A DNA stretch of 46,795 bases, taken from Pseudomonadota bacterium. GTDB lineage: Bacteria; Desulfobacterota; Desulfobacteria; Desulfobacterales; RPRI01. Positions 13,689 through 22,049 of this stretch are shown here, piece by piece (position 1 is the first letter of the stretch; each line of letters begins with the position of its first letter). The stretch is from contig JAHIFE010000201.1 in assembly GCA_018901125.1 (NCBI GenBank), forward strand, positions 1-46,795, read 5' to 3'. The position numbers and the translations under genes were made by a program. Below the pieces are notes generated by a model. That model saw only the letters and a list, made by a program, of their open reading frames with translations, did not search any database and was not told where the DNA came from.

Positions 13689-14884
13689 ACTTTTCAGATA
13701 AAAATATTTACCCTGATTCATGGGCAAGCTTTATGTCGGAGTCACTAAACGATATTAAAGCAAAGGGTCTTTTCAGAAAACTTCGGGTCTTAGATAATTC
13801 TGTTTCCACAAGGGTTAAGATCAACAATCGGACTGTTGTGCTTTTTTCCTCCAATGACTACTTAGGACTTGCAAATGATTTACGCATGAAAGAAGCTTCC
13901 GCCAAGGCTGTTTTGTCTTGGGGAACAGGCTCCGGGGCATCACGGCTTATTTCCGGAAATACAACACTATATACAAAGCTTGAAGAAGCGGTTGCCCGCT
14001 TTAAAAAAAGTGAATCCGCTCTTGTTTTTCCAAGCGGTTATAGCGCCAATGCAGGTGTTATTTCAAGTCTTGCACAAGAAGGTGATTTAATATTAAGCGA
14101 TGCCTTAAACCACGCAAGCATTATTGATGCATGCAAACTTACAAAAGCCAAAGTTGTTACATATCCCCATTGCGATGTCGATTTTGTTAAAGATTATCTG
14201 GATAACTCACAAAAGCCAAAAAAAGTACTAGTTGTTACAGATGGCGTATTCAGCATGACAGGAGAACTTGCCCCGATTCCGCAACTCTGCAAAATCTGCA
14301 AACAATATGGGGCACTTCTTATGGTTGATGATGCGCATGGAACAGGGGTAACAGGGCCCGAAGGCAGGGGAACTCTTGATTATTATAATTTAAATGAGCC
14401 GGGAATAGTTCAAGTCGGCACCTTCAGCAAGGCATTAGGTGGCCTTGGAGGTTTTGTTGCCGGCTCAAACCTGCTTATCGATTTTATTATAAATCACGCA
14501 AGATCAATTATCTACTCAACAGCTCTTCCCCCTTCAGTTCTTGCATCAAATTGTGAAGGAATCAGAATTATATCAGAAGACTCATCTTTAAGGATAAAGC
14601 TTTTTGAACTGATAAATCAACTGAGAGACGGCCTTGTGTCCTTAGGATTTCCGGTTTTTCCCGTCCCTATGCCGATTATACCCATAGTTATAGGTGATGT
14701 TTCGGAAACACTTTCTGTCGCTCAGTATCTCTGGGATAAAGGATTTTTCGTTCCGCCAATAAGACCGCCTACAGTGATGCCGGGAGAAAGTTGTCTTAGA
14801 ATAAGTCTTAGTGCTTTAAATACTACAGAAGATATTGATAGACTGTTATGGGCTATTAAAGCATATTATAAAAAAGGAAGTTAG
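13685..14884 (+). CDS. bioF: 8-amino-7-oxononanoate synthase (KAPA synthase)
   Basis: BioF condenses pimeloyl-ACP or -CoA with L-alanine, a PLP-dependent decarboxylative step. The 399-residue product shows the alpha-oxoamine synthase landmarks: SSNDYLGLA, GTGSGASRLISGN, DALNHASI, MVDDAHGTGVTGPEGRG and GTFSKALGGLGGFVAGS with Lys249 as the PLP lysine. The start codon overlaps bioA (ATGA), so the two are coupled. No bioC or bioH was seen, so the pimeloyl precursor is made by genes elsewhere. Confidence 0.96.
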   Translation: MNFSDKNIYPDSWASFMSESLNDIKAKGLFRKLRVLDNSVSTRVKINNRTVVLFSSNDYLGLANDLRMKEASAKAVLSWGTGSGASRLISGNTTLYTKLEEAVARFKKSESALVFPSGYSANAGVISSLAQEGDLILSDALNHASIIDACKLTKAKVVTYPHCDVDFVKDYLDNSQKPKKVLVVTDGVFSMTGELAPIPQLCKICKQYGALLMVDDAHGTGVTGPEGRGTLDYYNLNEPGIVQVGTFSKALGGLGGFVAGSNLLIDFIINHARSIIYSTALPPSVLASNCEGIRIISEDSSLRIKLFELINQLRDGLVSLGFPVFPVPMPIIPIVIGDVSETLSVAQYLWDKGFFVPPIRPPTVMPGESCLRISLSALNTTEDIDRLLWAIKAYYKKGS

Positions 14885-14893
14885 AAAATACAG

Positions 14894-15643
14894 ATGAAAC
14901 AGTTTGAAAAAGGTGTTTTTATAACGGCAACCGATACAGAAGTAGGCAAAACTTTTGTTTCAGCTCTTTTATTAAAGGCTTTGCTTAAACAAAATATTAA
15001 GGCCGGCTATTTTAAGCCGGTAGCAAGCGGATGCCAAGCTGAAAAGGGTTTTCTGGTCTCTGAAGATCTCTTGTATGTGGAAAAATTCACAGGGATTAAA
15101 ATGGAGCATGATCTTCATTGTCCGGTTCGCTATCAAAAACCTTTAGCTCCTGTTATTGCCGCAGAGCTTGAGAAAAAGCCTGTAAATCTGGTAAAAATCA
15201 AAAAAGCTTTTGAACTTTTAAAACAAGAGTATTTTGCACTGATAGTAGAAGGTATTGGCGGTGTGATGGTCCCTTTAAGCAACAATTATCTTGTACTTGA
15301 TCTTATTGCCGAATTCAAACTTCCTGCCCTTATTGTCAGCAGACCATCACTTGGAACCATCAATCATACAATGCTGACAATCAGTGTTTTAAAAAACAGA
15401 GGTATACCCATAGCAGGGTTTCTGACTAATGGCTATAAAGAAGAAAACGATGAGGCGGCTGCCACAAGTCCTCAAATTATAACCGCTTTGAGCCAGGTTC
15501 CTTATCTGGGCCATATTCCCATGTATAATCCCAAAGAAGAGACCCCGGAAGAGTTTATTGAAAAGAAAGCAGTGGTTATTAATAAGATAGCCGGCAATTT
15601 TTCAAACAGTAAAAGTATAAAGCAAAATGGAGACAATTTATGA
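14894..15643 (+). CDS. bioD: dethiobiotin synthetase
   Basis: BioD closes the ureido ring of dethiobiotin from DAPA, CO2 and ATP. The 249-residue product has the P-loop ATDTEVGKTFVSALL at residues 11-25, FKPVASGCQ, the VEGIGGVMVPL strand and a TNG loop (FLTNGYKEE). A ~20-residue extra C-terminal tail (VINKIAGNFSNSKSIKQNGD) is hydrophilic and not obviously part of the fold. The gene overlaps bioB by 4 nt. Confidence 0.95.
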   Translation: MKQFEKGVFITATDTEVGKTFVSALLLKALLKQNIKAGYFKPVASGCQAEKGFLVSEDLLYVEKFTGIKMEHDLHCPVRYQKPLAPVIAAELEKKPVNLVKIKKAFELLKQEYFALIVEGIGGVMVPLSNNYLVLDLIAEFKLPALIVSRPSLGTINHTMLTISVLKNRGIPIAGFLTNGYKEENDEAAATSPQIITALSQVPYLGHIPMYNPKEETPEEFIEKKAVVINKIAGNFSNSKSIKQNGDNL

Positions 15644-16638
15644 ACACACCCAACACTGACTTTGACGAATTTTCCAAAATTTCTCTTTCAGGAAAAATAC
15701 TTTCCCGGGAGCAATGCCGCCAGGTATTAAACTGTCCTGACACAAAAATACTGGCGCTTCTTGATTCGGCCTATACCGTTCGATTCCATTATTTTAAAAA
15801 TATTGTACATGTTCAGTTACTGACAAACGCAAAAAGCGGATTGTGCAAAGAAGATTGCCATTACTGCTCTCAGTCAAGGGTTTCGGAAGCGGATATTACA
15901 AAATATCCTTTAATGGCAAAAGACAAACTTGTGGATGAAGCATTAAAAGCAACAAAATTAAATGCGAAACGTTATTGCATGGCACTTAGCGGGACAGGAC
16001 CATCCGATAGTGAAATTGATGCTCTGTGTGACATTATCAGCACTGTTAAGAAACAATCCGATATATCACTTTGCTGCTCCACAGGGTTTTTAAACATAGA
16101 AAAGGCGAAAAAGCTGAAAGAGGCGGGGCTTGACCGTGTAAATCATAATCTTAACACCAGCAAGCGCTTCCATCCGCAAATGTGTACAACCCATTCATAT
16201 CAGGACAGGCTGAATACAATAGCAATATGCCGTAAAGCAGGACTGGAAGTGTGCTCAGGAGGTATTGTGGGTCAGGGAGAAACAGATGAAGATATTATAG
16301 ATTTGCTTTTAACCTTACGTGAAATAAATGCCGAATCTATTCCCATTAATTTTCTTGTTCCAATAAAAGGAACACCTTTTGAAGATCACACTCAAAATCT
16401 TACTCCCCAACGCTGCCTTAAAATCTTATGTCTTGCCAGATTTCTTAACCCGGATAAGGAAATACGTGCAGCAGGCGGGCGTGAATACCACCTTCGCACA
16501 TTACAGCCACTTGCTTTATATGCAGCCAATTCAATATTTGTTGCAGGATATCTTACTACTTCAGGACAAACTGCCAGGGAAGCAAAAGTCATGATAGATG
16601 ATCTGGGCTTTGACAGTGAAATAGAGGCATCGGTTTAA
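15640..16638 (+). CDS. bioB: biotin synthase (radical SAM)
   Basis: BioB inserts sulfur into dethiobiotin using two iron-sulfur clusters. The 332-residue product carries the radical-SAM triad Cys69/Cys73/Cys76 (CKEDCHYC), the [2Fe-2S] ligands expected in CMALSGTG and in SLCCSTG, and the Arg in AAGGREYH. It is the last gene of the operon; its stop lies only 3 nt from the convergent NtrC-like gene, and no hairpin separates them, so antisense read-through is likely. Confidence 0.96.
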   Translation: MNTPNTDFDEFSKISLSGKILSREQCRQVLNCPDTKILALLDSAYTVRFHYFKNIVHVQLLTNAKSGLCKEDCHYCSQSRVSEADITKYPLMAKDKLVDEALKATKLNAKRYCMALSGTGPSDSEIDALCDIISTVKKQSDISLCCSTGFLNIEKAKKLKEAGLDRVNHNLNTSKRFHPQMCTTHSYQDRLNTIAICRKAGLEVCSGGIVGQGETDEDIIDLLLTLREINAESIPINFLVPIKGTPFEDHTQNLTPQRCLKILCLARFLNPDKEIRAAGGREYHLRTLQPLALYAANSIFVAGYLTTSGQTAREAKVMIDDLGFDSEIEASV

Positions 16639-16641
16639 GTA

Positions 16642-18075
16642 TTAACCGTCTTCCTTCACCAATGTCTCTAATCTGATATGATATTTTTCAATTTTTGAAT
16701 GAAGTGTCGGGCGTGAAAGTCCAAGAAGTTTGGCAGCCTTTGAACGGTTCCCATCGCATAAATTCAGGGCTTCAGATATTACAGCATTTGCTATATCATC
16801 CATGCAGGAGTCAAAAAGGTTTTCAACGCTCCGTTTTGTTAATTCTTTTCTAATCCATTGTCTCAATACATCATCAATATTTTCTGTCTTTGAATCACCC
16901 GAATGTATTTTTTCATTTATAACCTGTGCTATATCATCAGGCGATAAAGGCGCGCCGCGATTAAATATCAGGGCTTTTTGGATAGTATTTTCAAGTTCTC
17001 TGATATTGCCGGGCCATGAATACCCGGAAAGTAAAGCTTTTGCTTCATCGCTTATTCCCGGATTTTTAATTCCTTTTTCCTGTGAATATTTATTAAGGAA
17101 GTAGTCGGTTAAAATAGGTATATCATTTTCTCTTTCTCTTAAGGGGGGAAGCTCAATAGTTACAACTTTAAGTCGATAATAAAGATCTTCCCGAAATCTC
17201 CCATCTGAAATAGCAGTTTCGAGATCTCTGTTTGTAGCTGCAATGATACGAACATCTGTTGCAATATTCTCTCTCCCTCCGACCCTTTCTATGCTTTTTT
17301 CCTGCAAAAGTCTTAACATTTTTGCCTGAAGATTTAAGGGCATATCGCCTATTTCATCCAGAAGGATTGTTCCGCCATCAGCCTGCTCAATCTTTCCGAC
17401 TCTGCGATGAGCGGCACCTGTAAAAGCACCTTTTTCATAACCAAAAAGTTCACTTTCAAGCAATGTTTCAGGAATTGCCACACAGTTTATTACAAGAAAC
17501 GGTTTATCGGCCCGCAGGCTGTGCTGATATATCGCCCTTACAACCAGTTCCTTTCCTGTTCCGGATTCACCACGTATTAAAACAGTTGCATCAGTAGGAG
17601 ATACCCTTCCTATTGCTTTGTAAACTTCCTGCATTACAGCACTGCGGCCTATGATTGCATCTCTTGATGCTTTATCAGGTATTGTATCCATATCAATAGG
17701 AGAACGCATAAAACGGCTTGCGCTTAGGGCCTGTTTAATAAGCGAGAGCATTCCGGGTATATCAAAGGGTTTAAGTATATAGTCAAATGCTCCAAGCTTT
17801 GTTGCTTCGATAGCAGTATCCGTTGTTCCGAAAGCTGTCATAATTATTACCGGGAGTCTGGGTTCGACTTCATGTATAGCCCGAAATGTCTCAAATCCGT
17901 TCATGCCCGGTAGACGCATATCAAGAATTACAATATCCGGCGCTTTAATTTTAACAATATTAACACCAGCCTCACCTGATGCTGCCTGATCAACATTATA
18001 GCCTTCTTCGACAAGCAGTTTTATAAAGCTGTTTCTAAGCTGATCATCATCGTCTATGATAAGAATGGAGTTCAA
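16642..18075 (-). CDS. NtrC-family sigma54-dependent response regulator
   Basis: The 477-residue protein has a receiver with phospho-acceptor Asp52 (DIVILDMRLPGMNG), Thr and Lys (FGTTD, ILKPFD), then an AAA+ ATPase domain with Walker A GESGTGKE, the sigma54-contacting GYEKGAFTGAA loop, and a Walker B-like GGTILLDEIGDMP. It ends with a Fis-type HTH (NRSKAAKLLGLSRPTLHSKI). It activates a sigma54 promoter when phosphorylated, probably by the kinase encoded next to it (4-nt overlap). The target genes are not evident; no clear sigma54 promoter was recognised nearby. Confidence 0.93.
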   Translation of the reverse strand: MNSILIIDDDDQLRNSFIKLLVEEGYNVDQAASGEAGVNIVKIKAPDIVILDMRLPGMNGFETFRAIHEVEPRLPVIIMTAFGTTDTAIEATKLGAFDYILKPFDIPGMLSLIKQALSASRFMRSPIDMDTIPDKASRDAIIGRSAVMQEVYKAIGRVSPTDATVLIRGESGTGKELVVRAIYQHSLRADKPFLVINCVAIPETLLESELFGYEKGAFTGAAHRRVGKIEQADGGTILLDEIGDMPLNLQAKMLRLLQEKSIERVGGRENIATDVRIIAATNRDLETAISDGRFREDLYYRLKVVTIELPPLRERENDIPILTDYFLNKYSQEKGIKNPGISDEAKALLSGYSWPGNIRELENTIQKALIFNRGAPLSPDDIAQVINEKIHSGDSKTENIDDVLRQWIRKELTKRSVENLFDSCMDDIANAVISEALNLCDGNRSKAAKLLGLSRPTLHSKIEKYHIRLETLVKEDG

Positions 18076-19556
18076 AACCTTTTACCTTTATTTCTATCTT
18101 TAATTGGAAGAGTTATTTTAAATGTCGTGCCTTCCCCTTCTTTTGATTCAATATCAATACGACCTGCATGTTCTTTGATAATCCGGGAAACAATACTTAG
18201 CCCAAGTCCTGTCCCCTCTTCCTTTGTGGTAAAAAAGGGTTCCATTATCTTACCAACAATAGCTTCAGGAATTCCAGGACCATTATCACTTATTTTTAAA
18301 ACTGCAGATTTACCGATAGAAGCATCAAAAATCTCATTTTCATAAATAGTTATCAGACCGCCTCTATCCATCGCCTCACATGCATTTACAATAAGATTAA
18401 CTATTACTTCCTTCAGCTGTTCAGGATCACCGTTTATTTCGGAGAGAGGTTTCCCCCTGGCAACATTTACCGTAACATCATATGATTTAATGCGATGTTC
18501 GAGCAGCTGAATAGCAAGATCTATAATATGCGAAGGGCTGATTTTTTGCATCTTGAGCCTGGGTGGTCTTGAAAATTCAAGAAAATTCTGAACAATGGTA
18601 TCCATATGACGTATCTCATCAGAAATCACATTAATATCATCATGTTGAGTTTCAGTAATGTTTTGAGATCGTTCAAGAGAAAAAAGCCGCATCTTAACAG
18701 AAGTAAAGGGATTTCTGATGCTGTGCGCCATCCCGGCAGCAAGTTGTCCTACAAGCGCCATCTTTTCCGTCTGCAGAAGATGTTCTCTGCTTTTTTCAAG
18801 TTCAATATGGGTATGATCAAAATTATTTATTAATTCTCTTACATTCTTGGCAAGAACTGCAATTTCATCCTGTGAACTACCTAAGTTTGCTTCCCGCCCT
18901 GCCTCCACTGCCAATCGGTAAATCGGGCGAAGTATCCTGTTAATTAAAATAAATCCAATTGATATAATAAGAAAAGTAATAAGAAGAAGAGCGGTTATAG
19001 CAAAAAACCTTAATTGTACAGCTTCATTATGGCTCACATTTTTTGCAAGTATAACTTTGTTTCTGTGAATGTTTTTATATTCATCACAAAGTTCGATAAT
19101 TTTAAAAAAACGATTACGCACTTGCTTATGAAGTTTTTCCCCGGCCTCAAGTTCACCTGCCTGGTAGAAAGCTATAACACGATCTTTTGATTCAACGTAA
19201 AGGTTATACTCCTGATCAATATTGGCTATAATTTTTTTCTGGGGCTCGTTTTCTGTTAAAAGCTTTGCTTCTTCAAGCTTTTCTTTGAACATCTGTCGGT
19301 ATTCACCTAATTGTTTCAGCCAGTTCGGATCTTTGTCAAGAAAATAATAGCTTACAAGACCCTTCTGATTGACAATAGCCATTTCAAGCGATTCAGCAGT
19401 CCCTAAAGCTGCGACATCCTTTTCAATCAAGTTTGTCATAGCGCTTTCAATTCTGAAAGTATACCACAGCATAACAACACCGCCCATAAGTGTTAATATA
19501 ACAAGGGCGGCTAAAATCATATATATTCTGACGCGAAGACTGAATTTATTCTTCAT
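18072..19556 (-). CDS. membrane sensor histidine kinase, four-helix-bundle sensor
   Basis: The 494-residue protein has TM1 at residues ~10-34, a periplasmic, helix-rich sensor at 35-182 with the look of a 4HB_MCP domain, TM2 at 183-206, HAMP at 207-260, HisKA with phospho-acceptor His278 (LAAGMAHSIRNP) and HATPase with DNGPGIP and TTKEEGTGLGLSIV. The overlap with the NtrC-like gene makes them a two-component pair. Ten nt separate it from the diguanylate cyclase upstream, suggesting one transcript. The ligand is unknown. Confidence 0.92.
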   Translation of the reverse strand: MKNKFSLRVRIYMILAALVILTLMGGVVMLWYTFRIESAMTNLIEKDVAALGTAESLEMAIVNQKGLVSYYFLDKDPNWLKQLGEYRQMFKEKLEEAKLLTENEPQKKIIANIDQEYNLYVESKDRVIAFYQAGELEAGEKLHKQVRNRFFKIIELCDEYKNIHRNKVILAKNVSHNEAVQLRFFAITALLLITFLIISIGFILINRILRPIYRLAVEAGREANLGSSQDEIAVLAKNVRELINNFDHTHIELEKSREHLLQTEKMALVGQLAAGMAHSIRNPFTSVKMRLFSLERSQNITETQHDDINVISDEIRHMDTIVQNFLEFSRPPRLKMQKISPSHIIDLAIQLLEHRIKSYDVTVNVARGKPLSEINGDPEQLKEVIVNLIVNACEAMDRGGLITIYENEIFDASIGKSAVLKISDNGPGIPEAIVGKIMEPFFTTKEEGTGLGLSIVSRIIKEHAGRIDIESKEGEGTTFKITLPIKDRNKGKRF

Positions 19557-19566
19557 TGCTTTTTAT

Positions 19567-20616
19567 TCATCCCTGCCATACTAAACAATTACGACCACTT
19601 TGCTTTGCCATATACAGTCTTTTATCAGCCAGTTCAATAAGATTGTGGGCCTCCAGTATTTCCAGCTCTACGGCCGACGCAAGACCGATGGATATTGTTA
19701 CTTTAATATGTTGGCCGTTATATATAAAATCCGTATTTTCAACTTTTTTTCGCAATCGTTCCGCAAGCACCCGGCCGCTATGGATATTTCCATGTGATAT
19801 GGTATAAAACTCTTCACCTCCATATCTGCCGATTTCATCTTCAACGCGTTTCATAGATGTCATGACTTCCGCGATATTAGCAAGAACATAATCACCTGCC
19901 TGATGGCCATAAGTGTCATTGACCAATTTAAAATGGTCTATATCAATCATTGAAAAAATAAAATCATTCAAATGTTTTCTATTAACCTGACCAATATTAA
20001 TTTCAGTAATTCTCTGAAGGATTTTTCTATTTGGAAGTTTTGTCAGCTCATCAATATACCCGATCTTTTCAAGCAAATCCTTTTGCTCCATTTCCTTTGT
20101 CACATCAGTAAGACATCCAAGTGAAATGCAGATATTGTCCTTTGAAAAAGTTTCGATATTAGCCCTATCTTTTAACCATAAAATATTATTATCTTTTATG
20201 GCCACCTTATAAACTGCTTCAACAAAGCCTGTCTGTTTACTTTCTTCCCGCAAACCCTCCTGCCAGCCAAACAATTCCTTCCCTGGTATAATTTCCTCCT
20301 GAATCTCCATATCCAAATCCAAATATTTATATACCCTTCGGTCAATTATACGTTTGCGGAAAACCTCTGCTATTTCGGTGAAATTACATTCGAGCAGTTT
20401 AATAAATTCTGCTCCAGCAAATTCATACCAGATAATTTTTTCATTTTCATTCCATGCAGCAATGTATGGAATTACCGGAGCACCTGAATCTTCAAATGTC
20501 TTGAAAGACATAATGTATCCAGCAATTTTTTCCTTGAGTTTAGGAGAATAATCACCGGCTAATATTCTACCATAATATCGCCCATCATGAATATAAAGTT
20601 GATCGTTTTCGGCCAT
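19567..20616 (-). CDS. diguanylate cyclase (GGDEF) with N-terminal sensor
   Basis: The 349-residue cytosolic protein ends in a GGDEF domain with GGEEF at 266-270, which makes c-di-GMP. The inhibitory I-site RxxD is present at 257-260 (RVED), exactly five residues upstream. The first ~175 residues form a PAS-like sensor ending in SLGCLTDVTKEMEQK, the usual PAS-to-linker text. There is no membrane segment. It is the first gene of the minus-strand run with the kinase and NtrC-like regulator, hinting that c-di-GMP and the phosphorelay respond to a common signal. Confidence 0.9.
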   Translation of the reverse strand: MAENDQLYIHDGRYYGRILAGDYSPKLKEKIAGYIMSFKTFEDSGAPVIPYIAAWNENEKIIWYEFAGAEFIKLLECNFTEIAEVFRKRIIDRRVYKYLDLDMEIQEEIIPGKELFGWQEGLREESKQTGFVEAVYKVAIKDNNILWLKDRANIETFSKDNICISLGCLTDVTKEMEQKDLLEKIGYIDELTKLPNRKILQRITEINIGQVNRKHLNDFIFSMIDIDHFKLVNDTYGHQAGDYVLANIAEVMTSMKRVEDEIGRYGGEEFYTISHGNIHSGRVLAERLRKKVENTDFIYNGQHIKVTISIGLASAVELEILEAHNLIELADKRLYMAKQSGRNCLVWQG

Positions 20617-21170
20617 ATAAATGCCTCCAATTCGAAATGAATGTTCAGAATAAAAATAACAACGTCTTGTTGAGTTTGATTATCCCGGCTTAAAGTAAAT
20701 TGTCAAGACACAAAGGATACTTACCGTATTTATTCTCTAACTGGCTCAAGTACAATTTCTGCCCGGCCTTTATTAAAAACGATCATAGCAAACGAATCGC
20801 GCTTCTTGCAGGAATCTATCAAAATTGATTATACTGCATTATTTATAGCAACCATCCGGTTATGAGCGCCCATAGGCCATGAACCTGAGGACGACTTAAC
20901 GAATAAACAGATTGATATATTTTTTTATAAAAATAGTTTGACATATTTTTTTATCATAGATATGGGATAACTTAATTGAGGTGGTAGAAACCGCCAAATC
21001 CCAAAAAGTTTGAAGTTTATGAGAATGAGTAAACGACACGAAATGAGTATATTCATTTGAGCAAAATCTTTCATATCGATCTGCAGCTCCTGGATAATTG
21101 CAATTAAATTCGAAGCGGGGCTGAAAATACTGACAGGGTTTAGCTGAAAGAGTTATAATTAAAATCTAAA
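20617..21170. other. intergenic region before the TonB locus, first part
   Basis: About 550 bp with no full gene. It holds two near-direct repeats starting TTGATATATTTTTTTAT (20912) and TTGACATATTTTTTTAT (20938). The second offers a -35 TTGACA, but its expected -10 (TATGGG, 20961) is poor. A possible decayed gene end is at 20730-20831 on the minus strand. Confidence 0.4.
20730..20831 (-). pseudogene. possible remnant of a VWA (magnesium-chelatase-like) protein
   Basis: A minus-strand open piece of 33 codons ends KKRDSFAMIVFNKGRAEIVL then EPVRE and a stop. This is reminiscent of the 'RD.v.lI.F.g..A.lvLpPTr' stretch in the VWA domain of BchD/CobT-like magnesium or cobalt chelatase subunits, which often neighbour metal-uptake genes. 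No start codon is present. The resemblance is from memory and short. Confidence 0.25.
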
Positions 21171-21335
21171 GAGCCACTTTCAAAACGTTTCAGTTTGGTC
21201 AAGGTTAAGGCGGGTGAAAATTTTAACCGCAGGAATACATGCAGTATTTCGAGGATAGCGCTAAAGCTTCACTAAAGTGCAAAATTTTCACCCAACGCAA
21301 AGATTAGCCAAAATGGGACGTTTTGGAACTGGCTC
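21171..21335 (+). mobile_element. palindromic MITE, copy 3 (165-bp form)
   Basis: Same ends as the other copies (GAGCCACTTTCAAAACG and its near complement) and the 24-nt insert beginning AGCGCTAAAGCTTC. Both flanks read TAAA (21167-21170, 21336-21339), a 4-bp target duplication. Located upstream of the TonB locus, 20 bp before the orphan terminator. Confidence 0.87.
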
Positions 21336-21355
21336 TAAATAATTAAGTTTAGTAT

Positions 21356-21409
21356 AAAGCCACGAAGGCTGAGGGCATGCATTGCCTCTGAATTCGTGGC
21401 TTTTTTTTT
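21356..21409 (+). terminator. strong intrinsic terminator with a nested hairpin
   Basis: An 11-bp outer stem, AAAGCCACGAA (21356-21366) with TTCGTGGCTTT (21393-21403), runs into nine Ts. Inside lies a second stem, GAGGGCA with TTGCCTC. No gene precedes it on the plus strand for about 700 bp, so it either ends a short RNA or acts in the leader of the TonB operon. Confidence 0.75.
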
Positions 21410-21494
21410 AATAAGACGGAAATGAAATGCTTGTCAATATCTTAAGGCTGGACAGAATTGCTTTATTTAATCAAAACCTCGGAGAAATGCTTCG

Positions 21495-21698
21495 ATGAAG
21501 CAAACGATACTATTGCAGGGTAGAAAAAGCCGATTCGCGGAAAGTAGACCTGACATGGTAATTGCCGGATATGCGGCGTGTAGAATAAAAGGCTTCGATA
21601 CCGGCCGCCAAACATTTAAAAAGACCGTAAATTACAACGGACAGCGAAAGGCTGCGCTGCTTGCCATGGCTGAGATAAAAAGACAAAACAGACAATAA
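21495..21698 (+). CDS. small basic ORF, unknown
   Basis: This 67-residue ORF has GGAG 10 nt before the ATG. The product is very basic (many Arg and Lys), with a middle section DMVIAGYAACRIKGFDTGRQ and the tail LLAMAEIKRQNRQ. There is no membrane segment or known motif. It sits between the orphan terminator and the folded leader. Composition is plausible, but nothing else supports function, so it could be random. Confidence 0.3.
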   Translation: MKQTILLQGRKSRFAESRPDMVIAGYAACRIKGFDTGRQTFKKTVNYNGQRKAALLAMAEIKRQNRQ

Positions 21699-21766
21699 CT
21701 AAATGATCATAATAAGGAGGTGGACAAGATGCTTTAGCTAACTCAATATTAAAATTATAAATATTA

Positions 21767-21886
21767 AAAGGCAGCCGTTTCCCGGCTAAGGAAGTGGCGG
21801 CTGCCTTTGGAGGTGAACCCCAAAAAGGAACATTCGGAGTTCAGGTTTAATATTACCACTGAAAATCCCGAGAGTCAAATGTTCCT
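21767..21886 (+). promoter_or_regulatory. structured leader RNA upstream of the TonB receptor gene
   Basis: Two hairpins occur in a row. The first has an 11-bp perfect stem AAAGGCAGCCG (21767-21777) with CGGCTGCCTTT (21798-21808). The second is nested: AGGAACATT (21826-21834) with AATGTTCCT (21878-21886), a CGG/CCG pair inside it, and an inner TTCAG (21840-21844) with CTGAA (21859-21863). An AAGGAGG at 21714-21720 before a two-codon ATG-CTT-TAG may be a leader peptide. The first could end transcription weakly, and the second resembles an aptamer-like fold. I could not match it to a known riboswitch class. Confidence 0.45.
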
Positions 21887-22049
21887 GATAAGGCAGTTAT
21901 AGAATCAACAAATTGATCCTATAAGGTATTTAATAAGCATTTTTCATTAAAGAGTTTATCGGTGTTCTAAAGACAATTCGAACTATCCTCAATAAGAACT
22001 TCATTTTGAAAAAAGCTGTTTATCAAAAGTTTAAAAATAAGGGATAAAG

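Noticed and set aside
20741-20750. ACTGGCTC near 20740 considered as another MITE end
   Set aside because: Only about nine bases match and no second end or duplication is present.
21351-21410. CTGAG-containing fold considered as a thiamine riboswitch
   Set aside because: The thiamine-box sequences are absent; only the terminator stem is clear.
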